A stretch of DNA of 64,000 nucleotides, from the NCBI GenBank assembly GCA_036265915.1, contig DATAOC010000046.1, forward strand, positions 12,452 through 76,451. Reading direction: 5' to 3'. The notes under the pieces were generated by a model. That model searched no databases and was not told the DNA's origin. It worked only from the letters and a program-made list of their open reading frames with translations. The translations under genes were made by a program, and so were the position numbers. This document shows positions 9,229 through 17,827 of the stretch, in pieces (positions within the stretch are counted from its first letter, which is position 1; every line of letters begins with the position of its first letter). The stretch comes from AR12 sp036265915. GTDB lineage: Bacteria > Methylomirabilota > Methylomirabilia > Rokubacteriales > CSP1-6.

Positions 9229-9543
9229 ATGCGAAGAGCCTGGCTGCTGATTGCGGCTGCTGCGCTGCTGATGGCTGGCTGTGTCGTCGCCCCTCCGCCC
9301 CCGCGTCGCGTGATCGTGACTCCGCCGCCCGCCCCGGCGGTGCCCGCGGAGGCCGTCCCGCCCGCGCCCGGTCCCGGCTACGTGTGGATCCCCGGGCACT
9401 GGAGCTGGACCGGAAACGCCTATGCGTGGCAGCCCGGTTACTGGACGGTCCCCGCTCAGCCGGGCTACGTCTGGGTGCCCGCCCACTGGCAGCAGCGGGG
9501 GGGCGGCTTCGTGTGGATCGCCGGTCACTGGCGCGTGCGCTGA
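9229..9543 (+). CDS. Small lipoprotein with YxWxPGHW-type repeats
   Basis: The 104-aa protein starts after a clear AGGAGG site and has a type II signal peptide ending in the lipobox LMAGC (Cys18). A Pro/Val/Ala-rich linker follows, then four aromatic repeats of the kind YVWIPGHW, YAWQPGYW, YVWVPAHW and FVWIAGHW. This is the YXWGQ/YXXWXPGHW repeat family of outer-membrane or periplasmic lipoproteins, whose function is not established. The preceding 45 bp contain an A-rich stretch that could hold a promoter. It converges on the AI-2E permease gene with only 6 bp between stops. Confidence 0.88.
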   Translation: MRRAWLLIAAAALLMAGCVVAPPPPRRVIVTPPPAPAVPAEAVPPAPGPGYVWIPGHWSWTGNAYAWQPGYWTVPAQPGYVWVPAHWQQRGGGFVWIAGHWRVR

Positions 9544-9549
9544 GCCCGG

Positions 9550-10626
9550 TCAGCTGACGCGACGGACGACGGGCGGCGGCGAGTCCTCCACGAGGGCGGC
9601 CGTCCGCGTGTCGCGCCAGACGATGCGCGCGGCGGCGACGACGGGCACGGCGAGGAACATGCCGACCGGACCCGCGATCTCGCCACCGGCGAGGATGGCG
9701 AAGATCACGAGACCCGGCGGCAGCTCGATGCCGCGGCCCATCACGAGCGGGCTGGTGACGTAGTCCTGCACGAGCCGCCACGCGACGGCGAAGCCGGCCA
9801 CGAGCCACGGGTGCGCGTAGCCGGTCATCACACAGACGACGACCGCGAGGGCCCCCGCGAGCAGCGGGCCCACCAGCGGCACGAACTCCGCCAGCGCGGC
9901 CACCGCCGCCAGCACGAGCGCGTACGGCGCACCGCCGAGCGACAGCACGAGCGTCCACGCCACGAACGTGGCGAGCGAGAGCAGGATCAGCGCGCGCACG
10001 TACTGCCCGAGCGCCTCGTGGAGATCGCATGCGATCAGGCGCCACAGCCGCCGGTGGCGCCGCTCGGCGAAGAAGCTGCCGGCCGCGGCCACGAGCTCGC
10101 CATTGGCGAGCATGATGAACGCGAAGATGGGGACGAGCACGACCTCCCACGCGCCGGCCACCCAGGCGACGAAGGCGGTGACGAGACGCTGCGCGGTGCC
10201 GAGCCACTCGCCGGTGTGCGCGCGAATGGCGTCCTGGATCCCGGCGATCGCTGTCGGCGGCACGCCGAACCGGTCGAGCACGCTCTCGGTGAGCGCGCCG
10301 CTCTTGACGTCCGCCGTCATGGCCGGCAGGCGCTGCACGAGGGCGCTCACCTCGGCGCTGAGCCGGGGGCCGAGCGCCATCGCGAGCACGCCGATGCCGA
10401 CCGCGAGCGCGGCGTAGGTCACGAGCAGGGCCAGGATGCGCCGGTGGCGGGTCGGAAGACGGCGCTCGAGCCCGGCGACGAGGGGGTAGAGCAGGTACGC
10501 GAAGAAGACCGCGAACGCCACCATGACGAGCAGGTGGCGGAGCGCGTAGAGCAGCGCGAGCGCGGCCGCGGCGACCACCACCGTCCACACCACCCGGAGC
10601 GCGCGTGCGTCGAGGCCGAACGGCAC
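9550..10626 (-). CDS. AI-2E family transporter (PerM/YdgG-type permease)
   Basis: The 358-aa integral membrane protein shows the family arrangement. There is an N-terminal pair of helices (residues 10-50), a third helix, a soluble segment around residues 85-170, and then a C-terminal cluster of helices with GGAPYALVLAAVAALAEFVPL-type sequence. Members export autoinducer-2 in a few species but most act as ion/solute exporters of unknown substrate. The start is GTG at 10626; its AAGG ribosome site sits within the hairpin at 10629-10645. It lies 34 bp downstream of the aminotransferase stop on the same strand. Confidence 0.9.
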   Translation of the reverse strand: MPFGLDARALRVVWTVVVAAAALALLYALRHLLVMVAFAVFFAYLLYPLVAGLERRLPTRHRRILALLVTYAALAVGIGVLAMALGPRLSAEVSALVQRLPAMTADVKSGALTESVLDRFGVPPTAIAGIQDAIRAHTGEWLGTAQRLVTAFVAWVAGAWEVVLVPIFAFIMLANGELVAAAGSFFAERRHRRLWRLIACDLHEALGQYVRALILLSLATFVAWTLVLSLGGAPYALVLAAVAALAEFVPLVGPLLAGALAVVVCVMTGYAHPWLVAGFAVAWRLVQDYVTSPLVMGRGIELPPGLVIFAILAGGEIAGPVGMFLAVPVVAAARIVWRDTRTAALVEDSPPPVVRRVS

Positions 10627-10628
10627 GG

Positions 10629-10645
10629 CCTTGCCAGAGGCAAGG
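10629..10645 (-). terminator. Perfect 7-bp hairpin between aminotransferase and AI-2E permease
   Basis: CCTTGCC and GGCAAGG flank a 3-nt loop. The hairpin is 16 bp after the aminotransferase stop and ends 3 bp before the permease GTG. There is no U-run, so it may be a weak terminator. Because its 3' arm on the mRNA contains the AAGG of the permease ribosome site, it could instead restrict translation of that gene. Confidence 0.45.
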
Positions 10646-10660
10646 ACCGTGCCCTCGAGA

Positions 10661-12007
10661 TCAGCGAGTCAGCTCGCGGTCCAGCTCGCCGACGCTGTCG
10701 GCGACGATGGCGATCAGCTGGTCCACCTCGGCCGGCGTGATGCAGAGCGGCGGGGCCAGCCGGAGCACGTTGCCGCGGGCGTAGACGATGGCGCCGCGCT
10801 CCCACGCCTTGCGATCGAGCTTGGCGACCTCCGCCTGGGCCAGGGGACGCCCGGTCCCGCTGGGCTCGACGAGCTCGGCGCAGACCAGGAGACCGCGGCC
10901 ACGAACCTCGCCGACGATCCGCCGCTTGCCGACCGCCGCTTGCAGCCCGGCGAGCAGCCGTGCGCCCATCGTGGCGGCGTTGTCGACGAGATGGTCCTTC
11001 TCCATGATCTGCAGATTCGCGAGCGCGGCCGCGCAGGCGACCGGATGGGCCGCGTAGGTGTTGGGATGCACGTTCTCCTGGGTGGCGTCGTCGGCGAACG
11101 CCGAGGCCACGCGCCGGCTGGCGATGCTCGCCGACAGCGGGATGTAGCCGGACGTGATCCCCTTGGCCACCGACATCAGATCCGGCACGACGTCATCGTG
11201 CTCGACGCCGAACCAGCGTCCCGTCCGTCCGAAGCCGGTGATGACCTCGTCGGCGATCATGAGGACGTCGAGCTCGTCGCAGACGGCCCGCACGGCGCGC
11301 AGCCAGCCGATCGGCGGCATGATGAAGCCGCCCGACGAGAGGACGGGCTCCATGATCACCGCGGACACCGTGTCGGGCCCTTCCTTCACGATGGCCTCAC
11401 GCAGCTCGCGCGCGCGCCGCTCCACCAGCTCAGCGTCGGTGCCAGTGCCGCGATCGCGGAACGGATAGGGAGGCTTCACCTTCGCGAAGCCCGGCACCTG
11501 CAGCGCCGCGTACGGGGCGGCAAGGGCGGGCAAGCCGCAGACGGCGAACGTTCCCATGGTGGCGCCGTGGTAGCCACCCTCCAGCGCGATGACCTTGTGC
11601 TTGCCGGACTTGCCGCGGGCCATCCAGTACTGCCGGGCGATCTGCATCGACCGTTCGTTGGCCTCGGAGCCGCTGACCGCGAACATGCTGACGTCGAGAT
11701 CGCCCGGCGTCAGCGAGGCCAGCTTGGCCGCGAGCTCGGCGGCCGGCCGGTTCGAGAACTGGCGCGTCGTCGGATAGTAGGCGAGCCGCACGGTCTGCTC
11801 CGCGATCGCCTCGGCGATCTCGCGCCGGCCGTGTCCGACGTTGACGACGGCGAGGCCGGCGAAGGCGTCCATGAGCTTCTTGCCGCGCTCGGTCCACACC
11901 CACACGCCCTCGGCGCGGTCGACGACCAGCTCCTCGTCGGGCAGCCACGGGTGGTCCTGCGTCTTGTGCGTCCACAGATGACGGATGGCGTCGGGGCTCG
12001 TGGTCAT
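10661..12007 (-). CDS. Class III PLP-dependent aminotransferase
   Basis: This 448-aa enzyme has the class III (omega-amino acid/GABA aminotransferase) features. These are VNVGHG near residue 55, GSEANERS for cofactor phosphate, EGGYHGATMG, and MIADEVITGFGRTG with the conserved Asp; a PLP lysine follows in SVAKGITSG. It transfers an amino group between an omega-amine or beta-amino acid and a keto acid. It is divergent from hyuA with a 24-bp gap and has a leaderless-type start (TACAGT seven nt before the ATG). Placement beside hydantoinase genes suggests metabolism of an amino-acid derivative such as a beta-amino acid. Confidence 0.94.
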   Translation of the reverse strand: MTTSPDAIRHLWTHKTQDHPWLPDEELVVDRAEGVWVWTERGKKLMDAFAGLAVVNVGHGRREIAEAIAEQTVRLAYYPTTRQFSNRPAAELAAKLASLTPGDLDVSMFAVSGSEANERSMQIARQYWMARGKSGKHKVIALEGGYHGATMGTFAVCGLPALAAPYAALQVPGFAKVKPPYPFRDRGTGTDAELVERRARELREAIVKEGPDTVSAVIMEPVLSSGGFIMPPIGWLRAVRAVCDELDVLMIADEVITGFGRTGRWFGVEHDDVVPDLMSVAKGITSGYIPLSASIASRRVASAFADDATQENVHPNTYAAHPVACAAALANLQIMEKDHLVDNAATMGARLLAGLQAAVGKRRIVGEVRGRGLLVCAELVEPSGTGRPLAQAEVAKLDRKAWERGAIVYARGNVLRLAPPLCITPAEVDQLIAIVADSVGELDRELTR

Positions 12008-12031
12008 GGCGCCTACTGTATCATCGGCCGC
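12008..12031. promoter_or_regulatory. Bidirectional leaderless promoter between aminotransferase and hyuA
   Basis: The whole 24-bp gap is accounted for. On the minus strand TACAGT (12020 to 12015) is followed by 7 nt and the aminotransferase ATG. On the plus strand TATCAT (12019-12024) is followed by 7 nt and the hyuA ATG. The two hexamers share the TA at 12019-12020. Neither start has a Shine-Dalgarno and no -35 is obvious. Confidence 0.6.
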
Positions 12032-14068
12032 ATGTTCGTCGTGGGGATCGACGTCGGCGGCACCTTCACGGACCTCACCGCGGTCGACGACGCGACCGGC
12101 CGCGTGGTCATCACCAAGGTGCCGTCGCGGCGGCGCGCGGAGGGATCGGCGGTGCTCGCCGGTCTGGCCGCCCTCGGGATCGACGGGCACGAGGTCCGCC
12201 GCCTCGTGCACGGAACCACCGTCGGCACCAACGCGGTCCTCGAGCGGCGCGGCGCTCGCGTCGCCGTGCTCACGACGGCCGGGTTTCGCGATCTCGTCGA
12301 GATCGGTCGCACGAAGCGCAACATCCCCGCGCTCTTCGTGCCGACGTTCGTGCGGCCCAAGCCCGTCGTCGAGCGCAAGCACCGGTTCGAGGTGACGGAG
12401 CGTTTGGCCGCCGACGGCTCCGTGCTGGTGCCGCTCGATGCGGCGAGCGTCGAGCGCGCGGTCGACGCCGTGCTGGCCGCGGGCGCCGAGGCGGTCGCCG
12501 TCTGCCTGTTGCACTCCTATCTCGACCCGACGCACGAGCGGGCCGTCGCCGACGCGGTGAAGGGGCGCAAGCCGGAGCTGCCCGTGTCGTGCTCCGCGGA
12601 CGTCGTGCCCGAGTATCGCGAGTTCGAGCGCTTCTCCACGACCGTGCTCAACGCATACCTGCAGCGGCTGATGGACGAGTACCTCACCGGTCTGGAGGAG
12701 CGGCTGCTCGCCTCGGGCTACGCGCACGGCGTGCTGACCGTCGGCTCCAGCGGCGGAATGATGACGACGGGCACCGCGCGCCGGCTGCCGATCCGAACGA
12801 TCTTCTCGGGCCCGGCCGGCGGCGTCAGCCAGGCGTGCTTCGTCGGCGCTGTCGCCGGTGTGCGGAGCTTCATCACCTACGACATGGGCGGGACCTCGAC
12901 CGACGTCTGCCTCGTGCACGACCTCACGCCGGTCATGACCTCCGACAGCATCGTCGGCGCGTTCCCGGTGAAGGTGCCGCAGCTCGACATGCACACGGTC
13001 GGCGCCGGGGGCGGCTCCATCGCGTGGCTCGACGTCGACGGCAGCCTCCACGTCGGGCCGCGCAGCGCCGGTGCGGCGCCCGGACCCGCGGCGTACGGCC
13101 TCGGCGGCACCGAGCCAACCGTCACCGACGCCAACGTGGTCCTTGGCCGCATCGGGGGCGCCCGGCGGCTCGGCGGCAGCATCGCGCTCGAGCCCGAACG
13201 CGCGCGCGCGGCGATCGCGGCGCTCGCCGGCCGGATGCGCGGCGGGCTCGCCGTCGAGGCGCTCGCCGAGGGCATCGTCACGCTGGCCGTCGCACGCATG
13301 ACGTCCGCGATCCGCGAGATCTCGATCCAGCGCGGCCACGATCCGCGCGATTTCACGCTGATCGCCTTCGGCGGCGCGGGGCCGATGCACGCGCTGGCGC
13401 TGGCCGAGGAGATCGGGCTGCCGCGCGTGCTCGTGCCGCGATACCCGGGCAACTTCTCGGCGCTCGGCCTGCTCGCCTCCGACATCAAGCACGACGACGT
13501 GCGCACGCGCGTGGGCGCGCTGCGCGAGCAGCTCGGCGCGCTGGCGACGCTCTTCGAGGAGATGGAAGCCAGCGCGCAGCGGCAGCTCGAGCTGGAGGGC
13601 TTCGCCTCCTCGCAGCAGCGGCTCGTTCGCTCGCTCGATCTCCGCTATCGCGGCCAGGCGTTCGAGCTCAACGTGCCGGTGGACGCGGCGCTCGCCGTCG
13701 ACGCCATCGAGGCGGCCTTCCACCGGCAGCATCGCGTGACGTATGGCCACGCCAGCCCGGACGCCACCGTGGAGCTCGTGAACGCGCGGCTCATCGCCTA
13801 CGGCGTCGTGGCCAAGCCGACGGTCGAGCCGCATCGGGGCGGCACGGCCAGGCTGGACGACGCGCTCATCGAGCGGCGCGCCGTCTTCTTCGGCGGGGCG
13901 CCGGTACGCTGTCCCGTGTGGGAGCGCGACCGGCTGGCCGCCGGCGCCGAGCTGGCGGGCCCGGCCATCATCGAGGAGTTCGGCGCCACCACGGTCGTGC
14001 CGCCGGGCTGGCGCGGACGGCTGGATGCACACGGGCATCTCCTCTTCGAGCGGAGTGTCGGCGCGTGA
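12032..14068 (+). CDS. hyuA: Hydantoinase A / 5-oxoprolinase-type ATPase subunit
   Basis: The 678-aa protein has the N-terminal ATPase-fold motif GIDVGGTFTD (residues 5-14), GTTVGTN, a hydantoinase/oxoprolinase core and the second nucleotide motif MGGTSTDV near residue 285. Together with HyuB it forms an ATP-dependent amidohydrolase that opens N-methylhydantoin, 5-oxoproline or related lactams; acetone or acetophenone carboxylases are a related possibility. The start is a leaderless-type ATG. Its TGA overlaps the GTG of hyuB (GTGA), as expected for a 1:1 complex. Confidence 0.94.
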   Translation: MFVVGIDVGGTFTDLTAVDDATGRVVITKVPSRRRAEGSAVLAGLAALGIDGHEVRRLVHGTTVGTNAVLERRGARVAVLTTAGFRDLVEIGRTKRNIPALFVPTFVRPKPVVERKHRFEVTERLAADGSVLVPLDAASVERAVDAVLAAGAEAVAVCLLHSYLDPTHERAVADAVKGRKPELPVSCSADVVPEYREFERFSTTVLNAYLQRLMDEYLTGLEERLLASGYAHGVLTVGSSGGMMTTGTARRLPIRTIFSGPAGGVSQACFVGAVAGVRSFITYDMGGTSTDVCLVHDLTPVMTSDSIVGAFPVKVPQLDMHTVGAGGGSIAWLDVDGSLHVGPRSAGAAPGPAAYGLGGTEPTVTDANVVLGRIGGARRLGGSIALEPERARAAIAALAGRMRGGLAVEALAEGIVTLAVARMTSAIREISIQRGHDPRDFTLIAFGGAGPMHALALAEEIGLPRVLVPRYPGNFSALGLLASDIKHDDVRTRVGALREQLGALATLFEEMEASAQRQLELEGFASSQQRLVRSLDLRYRGQAFELNVPVDAALAVDAIEAAFHRQHRVTYGHASPDATVELVNARLIAYGVVAKPTVEPHRGGTARLDDALIERRAVFFGGAPVRCPVWERDRLAAGAELAGPAIIEEFGATTVVPPGWRGRLDAHGHLLFERSVGA

Positions 14069-16089
14069 TCGACCCCATCACGCTGGAGGTCATCCGCGAG
14101 GCGTTCGTGTCGATCGTGCGCGAGATGCGCGTGACGCTCGTGCGCACCGCGTACTCCTCCGTGCTGTACGAGGGCGAGGACTTCTCCTGCGTGCTCATGG
14201 ACGGGCAGGCGCAGATCGTGGCCATGTCGAAGGGGCAGGACCATCCGCTGCACATCGTGCCGATCGCCTGGTCGATGCGCGCGGTGCGCGAGCGATTCGG
14301 CGACGGCATCCGGCCCGGCGACATCTTCCTGCACAACGACCCGTACACGGGCGGCACCCACCTGAACGACGTGGCGATGATCATGCCGCTGTTCGCGCCG
14401 GGGCAGGGCGGCATCGACGAGCTGTTCGTGTTCCCCGTCGTGCGTGCGCACTGGGGCGACGTGGGCGGCATGAGCGCCGGCAGCCTCTCCGGCGGCGCCA
14501 CCGAGATTTTCCAGGAGGGCGTGCGCATTCCGCCCATCCGCATCGTCGACGGCGGGCGCCCCAACCAGGCCGCGCTCGAGCTCATCTTCGCCAACATGCG
14601 CGGCCCGCGGGAGCGTGAGGGCGACTTCAACGCGATGCTGGGCACGTGCCGCAAGGCGGCCGAGCGCGTGGAGGCGCTCGCGGCACGCTACGGCGCCGCC
14701 GTCGTGCGGGCGGCGGTGGCGGAGCTGATGGATCGCGCGGAGGCGCGCATGCGGCAGGCGATCTCGGCGCTGCCGTCAGGCGAGTACTGCTACGAGGCGC
14801 ACCTCGAGAGCGGCCAGCGGCGGCTCGAGCCGCTCACCGTGCGCGCCCGCGTGACCGTGGCCGGCGACACCATCACCGTCGACCTTGCGGGCAGCTCACC
14901 GCAGACCGCGGGACCGACGAACGTCGGGCCGGCGATGGCGCCGACCGGCGCCTTCACGATCGTGAAAGCGTTCCTCGACCCCGGCGCCGACGTGAACTCC
15001 GGCGCGTTCCGTCCGCTCACCGTGCTCACGCCGCGCGGCACCATCGTCAACGCCGACCCGCCCGCGCCGTGCGGCGGCATGGTGGAGGTGAAGTACTGCG
15101 TGGAGGCCGCGGTGATGGGCGCGCTCGCGCAGGCCCTCGACGGCAAGGTGGCGGGCGACCTGAAGGGCGGCGGCAATCACTGCTACGTGGGCGGCCCGCA
15201 CCCGCGCTCGGGCGAGACGTTCATCTTCTACGAGTACCCGGCCGGCGGCACCGGCGGCTTCGACGGCGGCGACGGCAGCAATGCCGTGCGCACGTGGACG
15301 GAGAGCGACATGACGACGGTGCAGCCCATCGAGGCCGTCGAGCAGCTCTATCCCGTCCGCGTCGAGCGGCTGGCCCTGCGCGAGGATTCCGGCGGCCCGG
15401 GTCGGTGGCGCGGCGGGCTGGGCCTCGTGCGCGAGGTCCGCGTGCTGTGTCCGGGTGCGCGACTGTCCGTGCTCGCCGAGAAGGCGGTGCTGCCGCCGTT
15501 CGGCGTGTGCCGCGGCGCCGCCGGCGCGGCCAATCGCTTCCTCGTCCGCCGCGACGGCGTGGTCATCCAGCCCTCGCCGCTGCCCGGCAAGGTCGGCGGG
15601 TTTCCGCTGGAATCCGGCGACATCGTCGTGATGGAGACGTCGGGAGGCGGTGGCTTCGGCGATCCGCTGCAGCGCGAGCCGGCGCGCGTCGTCGCGGACC
15701 TGGAGGAAGGCTACGTGACGCCGGAGGCGGCCGCGCGCGTCTACGGCCTCATCGAGCGTGCGCGCGCGGTGAACGAGGAAGCGACACGCGAGCAGCGCGC
15801 GCGCCTCGCCGCGCAGCGTATTCACGTGGCGCTCACCGCCGCCGAGCTCGGCGATCGCTCGGGCCGGCCCATTCGCCTGGATGCCGACACGGCGCAGACG
15901 CTCGGCGTCGACGCCGGCGGCGTGGTGGAGCTCGTGAACCCGAACGGCGCGCCCCTGCGCGCGTGGGTGGTGGAGCTCGGTGGTCCGCGGCGCCACGCGG
16001 CCATCGCGCCGATCGCGCTGCGCATGCTCGGCGTGGAGCCGGGTGCCGAGGTCGAGATCCGGGCGGTGCACTCCGGCATCCTTCCCTGA
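14065..16089 (+). CDS. hyuB: Hydantoinase B / 5-oxoprolinase-type subunit
   Basis: The 674-aa partner of HyuA starts with GTG at 14065 overlapping the hyuA stop by 4 bp. The N terminus IDPITLEVIREAF and the stretches HNDPYTGGTH, HWGDVGG and GGGGFGDP are hallmarks of HyuB proteins. The last roughly 80 residues (after QRIHVAL) form a small extra domain that many short homologues lack. It is the metal/substrate-binding subunit of the ATP-dependent ring-opening enzyme. The genes nearby (aminotransferase, M20 deacylase) fit stepwise degradation of cyclic amides. Confidence 0.93.
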   Translation: MIDPITLEVIREAFVSIVREMRVTLVRTAYSSVLYEGEDFSCVLMDGQAQIVAMSKGQDHPLHIVPIAWSMRAVRERFGDGIRPGDIFLHNDPYTGGTHLNDVAMIMPLFAPGQGGIDELFVFPVVRAHWGDVGGMSAGSLSGGATEIFQEGVRIPPIRIVDGGRPNQAALELIFANMRGPREREGDFNAMLGTCRKAAERVEALAARYGAAVVRAAVAELMDRAEARMRQAISALPSGEYCYEAHLESGQRRLEPLTVRARVTVAGDTITVDLAGSSPQTAGPTNVGPAMAPTGAFTIVKAFLDPGADVNSGAFRPLTVLTPRGTIVNADPPAPCGGMVEVKYCVEAAVMGALAQALDGKVAGDLKGGGNHCYVGGPHPRSGETFIFYEYPAGGTGGFDGGDGSNAVRTWTESDMTTVQPIEAVEQLYPVRVERLALREDSGGPGRWRGGLGLVREVRVLCPGARLSVLAEKAVLPPFGVCRGAAGAANRFLVRRDGVVIQPSPLPGKVGGFPLESGDIVVMETSGGGGFGDPLQREPARVVADLEEGYVTPEAAARVYGLIERARAVNEEATREQRARLAAQRIHVALTAAELGDRSGRPIRLDADTAQTLGVDAGGVVELVNPNGAPLRAWVVELGGPRRHAAIAPIALRMLGVEPGAEVEIRAVHSGILP

Positions 16090-16158
16090 CCGCGCCGCTG
16101 ACCGGCGCAGACTTTGCAATAGCTCCAACAATCGTAAGCAATCGCAAGGAGGACGGCG

Positions 16159-17004
16159 ATGCGATGGGCGGGCGGCCGGCGCAGCGACAACATCGAGGAC
16201 CGGCGTGGCATCGGCGTGCCGCTCGGCGTCGCGGGCGGCGGGCTCGGTACGGTCGTCATCCTCGTGCTGGCCCTCTTCTTTGGCTTCGATCCCGGCGCCA
16301 TCCTGAACACGGACGCGCCGGCGCCGCAGAGCCCGTCGCGGCCGTCGACGTCACCCGCGCTCGACGCCCAGACGGAGTTCGTCTCCGTGGTGCTCGCGGA
16401 CACCGAGGACACGTGGGGTGAGCTCTTCCGGCAGATGAATCGCGACTACGAGCCCCCGAAGCTCGTCCTCTTCCGGAGCGCAGTGCAGTCGGCGTGCGGC
16501 ATCGCCGGCGCCGCCGTCGGCCCGTTCTACTGTCCCCCGGACCGCAAGGTCTATCTCGACCTCGATTTCTTCCGTGCGCTCAGCGAGCGCTTCAAGGCGC
16601 CCGGGGACTTCGCGCAGGCCTACGTGATCGCGCACGAGGTCGGCCATCACGTGCAGAATCTCCTCGGCATCACCGACCGGGTGGGCGCGGCGCGGGAGCG
16701 GCGTCAGCGGACCGACGCCAACGCGCTGTCGGTCCGCACCGAGCTGCAGGCGGACTGCCTGGCCGGCGTGTGGGCGCACCACGCCGACGCCTCGCGCAAG
16801 CTGCTGGAGAAAGGCGATCTCGAGGAGGCGCTGGCCGCCGCGTCCGCGATCGGCGACGACCGGCTGCAGCGTCAGACGCAGGGCCGCGTGGCGCCGGAGT
16901 CGTTCACGCACGGCACCTCCGAGCAGCGTTCGCGCTGGTTCAAGCGCGGCTTCGACACCGGCGCCGTGCGTCAGTGCGATACGTTCGGGGCGGCCGCGCT
17001 GTAG
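16159..17004 (+). CDS. Neutral zinc metallopeptidase (YpfJ/Zn_peptidase family)
   Basis: This 281-aa protein has one N-terminal membrane segment (about residues 25-43) followed by an extracytoplasmic catalytic domain. Motifs are an N-terminal DNIEDRRG, the zinc site HEVGH (159-163) and a downstream ELQADCLAGVWA supplying the third ligand. RWFKRGFDTG is the usual C-terminal signature. Family proteins are about 280-300 aa, so this one is complete. Its role is not established; a membrane-anchored protease is expected. The ATG is set by a strong AAGGAGG 5-11 nt upstream. It is convergent with the SDR gene. Confidence 0.93.
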   Translation: MRWAGGRRSDNIEDRRGIGVPLGVAGGGLGTVVILVLALFFGFDPGAILNTDAPAPQSPSRPSTSPALDAQTEFVSVVLADTEDTWGELFRQMNRDYEPPKLVLFRSAVQSACGIAGAAVGPFYCPPDRKVYLDLDFFRALSERFKAPGDFAQAYVIAHEVGHHVQNLLGITDRVGAARERRQRTDANALSVRTELQADCLAGVWAHHADASRKLLEKGDLEEALAAASAIGDDRLQRQTQGRVAPESFTHGTSEQRSRWFKRGFDTGAVRQCDTFGAAAL

Positions 17005-17022
17005 CGCGGCCGGCTAGCCGCG
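17005..17022. terminator. GC-rich hairpin between convergent genes
   Basis: CGCGGC and GCCGCG pair around a 6-nt loop, and the centre contains the palindrome CGGCTAGCCG. It covers the stop codon of the minus-strand SDR and follows the stop of the plus-strand peptidase, so it may terminate in both directions. There is no U-run. Confidence 0.4.
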
Positions 17023-17772
17023 TCCCACGAACGGCATCTTCGTGGCCATCACCGTCATGAAGAGCACGTTGGCGTCCAGCGGCAGGCTGGCCATGTAGAT
17101 GACGGCCTTCGCGACGTTGTCGACGTTCATCGTCGGCTCGATCTCGACGGAGCCGTTCGGCTGCGGCACGCCCTTCTTCATGCGCTCCGTCATCGGCGTG
17201 GCGGCATTGCCGATGTCGATCTGACCGCACGCGATGTCGTACTTCCGGCCGTCGAGCGCCGTGGACTTCGTCAGCCCGGTGATCGCGTGCTTCGTGGACG
17301 TGTACGGCGCGGAGTTCGGCCGCGGCGCGTGCGCCGAGATGGAGCCGTTGTTGATGATGCGTCCGCCGCGCGGCTGCTGGTTCTTCATGATCTTGATCGC
17401 TTCCTGCGTGCACAGGAAGGTGCCGTGCAGGTTGGCGTCGACGACGGCCTTCCACTGCTCCCAGGTGAGGTCCTCGAGGGGAATGGCGGGCGCGCCGCTG
17501 CCGGCGTTGTTGAACAGCAGGTCGAGGCGCCCGTACGTCGCCTTGGTCTTGGTGAACAGCAGCTTCACCGCCTCGGGGTCGCCGACATCGGTCGGCACCA
17601 CCATCGCCAGGCGTGAGCCGGCCGCAGTGGCCTCGGCCGCCGTCGCCTCCAGCGCTTCCTTGCGCCGCCCCGCCAGCACCACCGCGTAGTCCTCGCGCAA
17701 GAGTGCCAGGGCCACGCTCTTGCCGATACCGCTGCCCGCGCCCGTCACGATCGCGACCTTGTTGGTAGCCAT
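17014..17772 (-). CDS. Short-chain dehydrogenase/reductase (SDR)
   Basis: The 252-aa classical SDR has the nucleotide-binding TGAGSGIG (10-17), structural NNAG (88-91), an active-site Ser in NNGSIS (about 144) and YxxxK at Tyr157/Lys161. It reduces or oxidises a carbonyl/alcohol with NAD(P). Arg37 in AGRRKEA favours NADP(H). A leaderless-type start is seen: TAGCAT, 7 nt, ATG. No pathway neighbours identify the substrate. Confidence 0.94.
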   Translation of the reverse strand: MATNKVAIVTGAGSGIGKSVALALLREDYAVVLAGRRKEALEATAAEATAAGSRLAMVVPTDVGDPEAVKLLFTKTKATYGRLDLLFNNAGSGAPAIPLEDLTWEQWKAVVDANLHGTFLCTQEAIKIMKNQQPRGGRIINNGSISAHAPRPNSAPYTSTKHAITGLTKSTALDGRKYDIACGQIDIGNAATPMTERMKKGVPQPNGSVEIEPTMNVDNVAKAVIYMASLPLDANVLFMTVMATKMPFVGRG

Positions 17773-17785
17773 GCCCGGGATGCTA
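17773..17785 (-). promoter_or_regulatory. Leaderless-type -10 element of the SDR gene
   Basis: TAGCAT (17785 to 17780, minus strand) lies exactly 7 nt before the ATG and no Shine-Dalgarno is present. No -35 is recognisable. Confidence 0.45.
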
Positions 17786-17827
17786 CCACGGCGGATTCCG
17801 CCGGGCGCTCGCGGCGCCGTCGGACGT

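Noticed and set aside
10661..14038. Extension of the aminotransferase frame upstream through hyuA
   Set aside because: The open frame is only a shadow of hyuA. The aminotransferase domain begins at the ATG at 12007, which has its own promoter-like hexamer.
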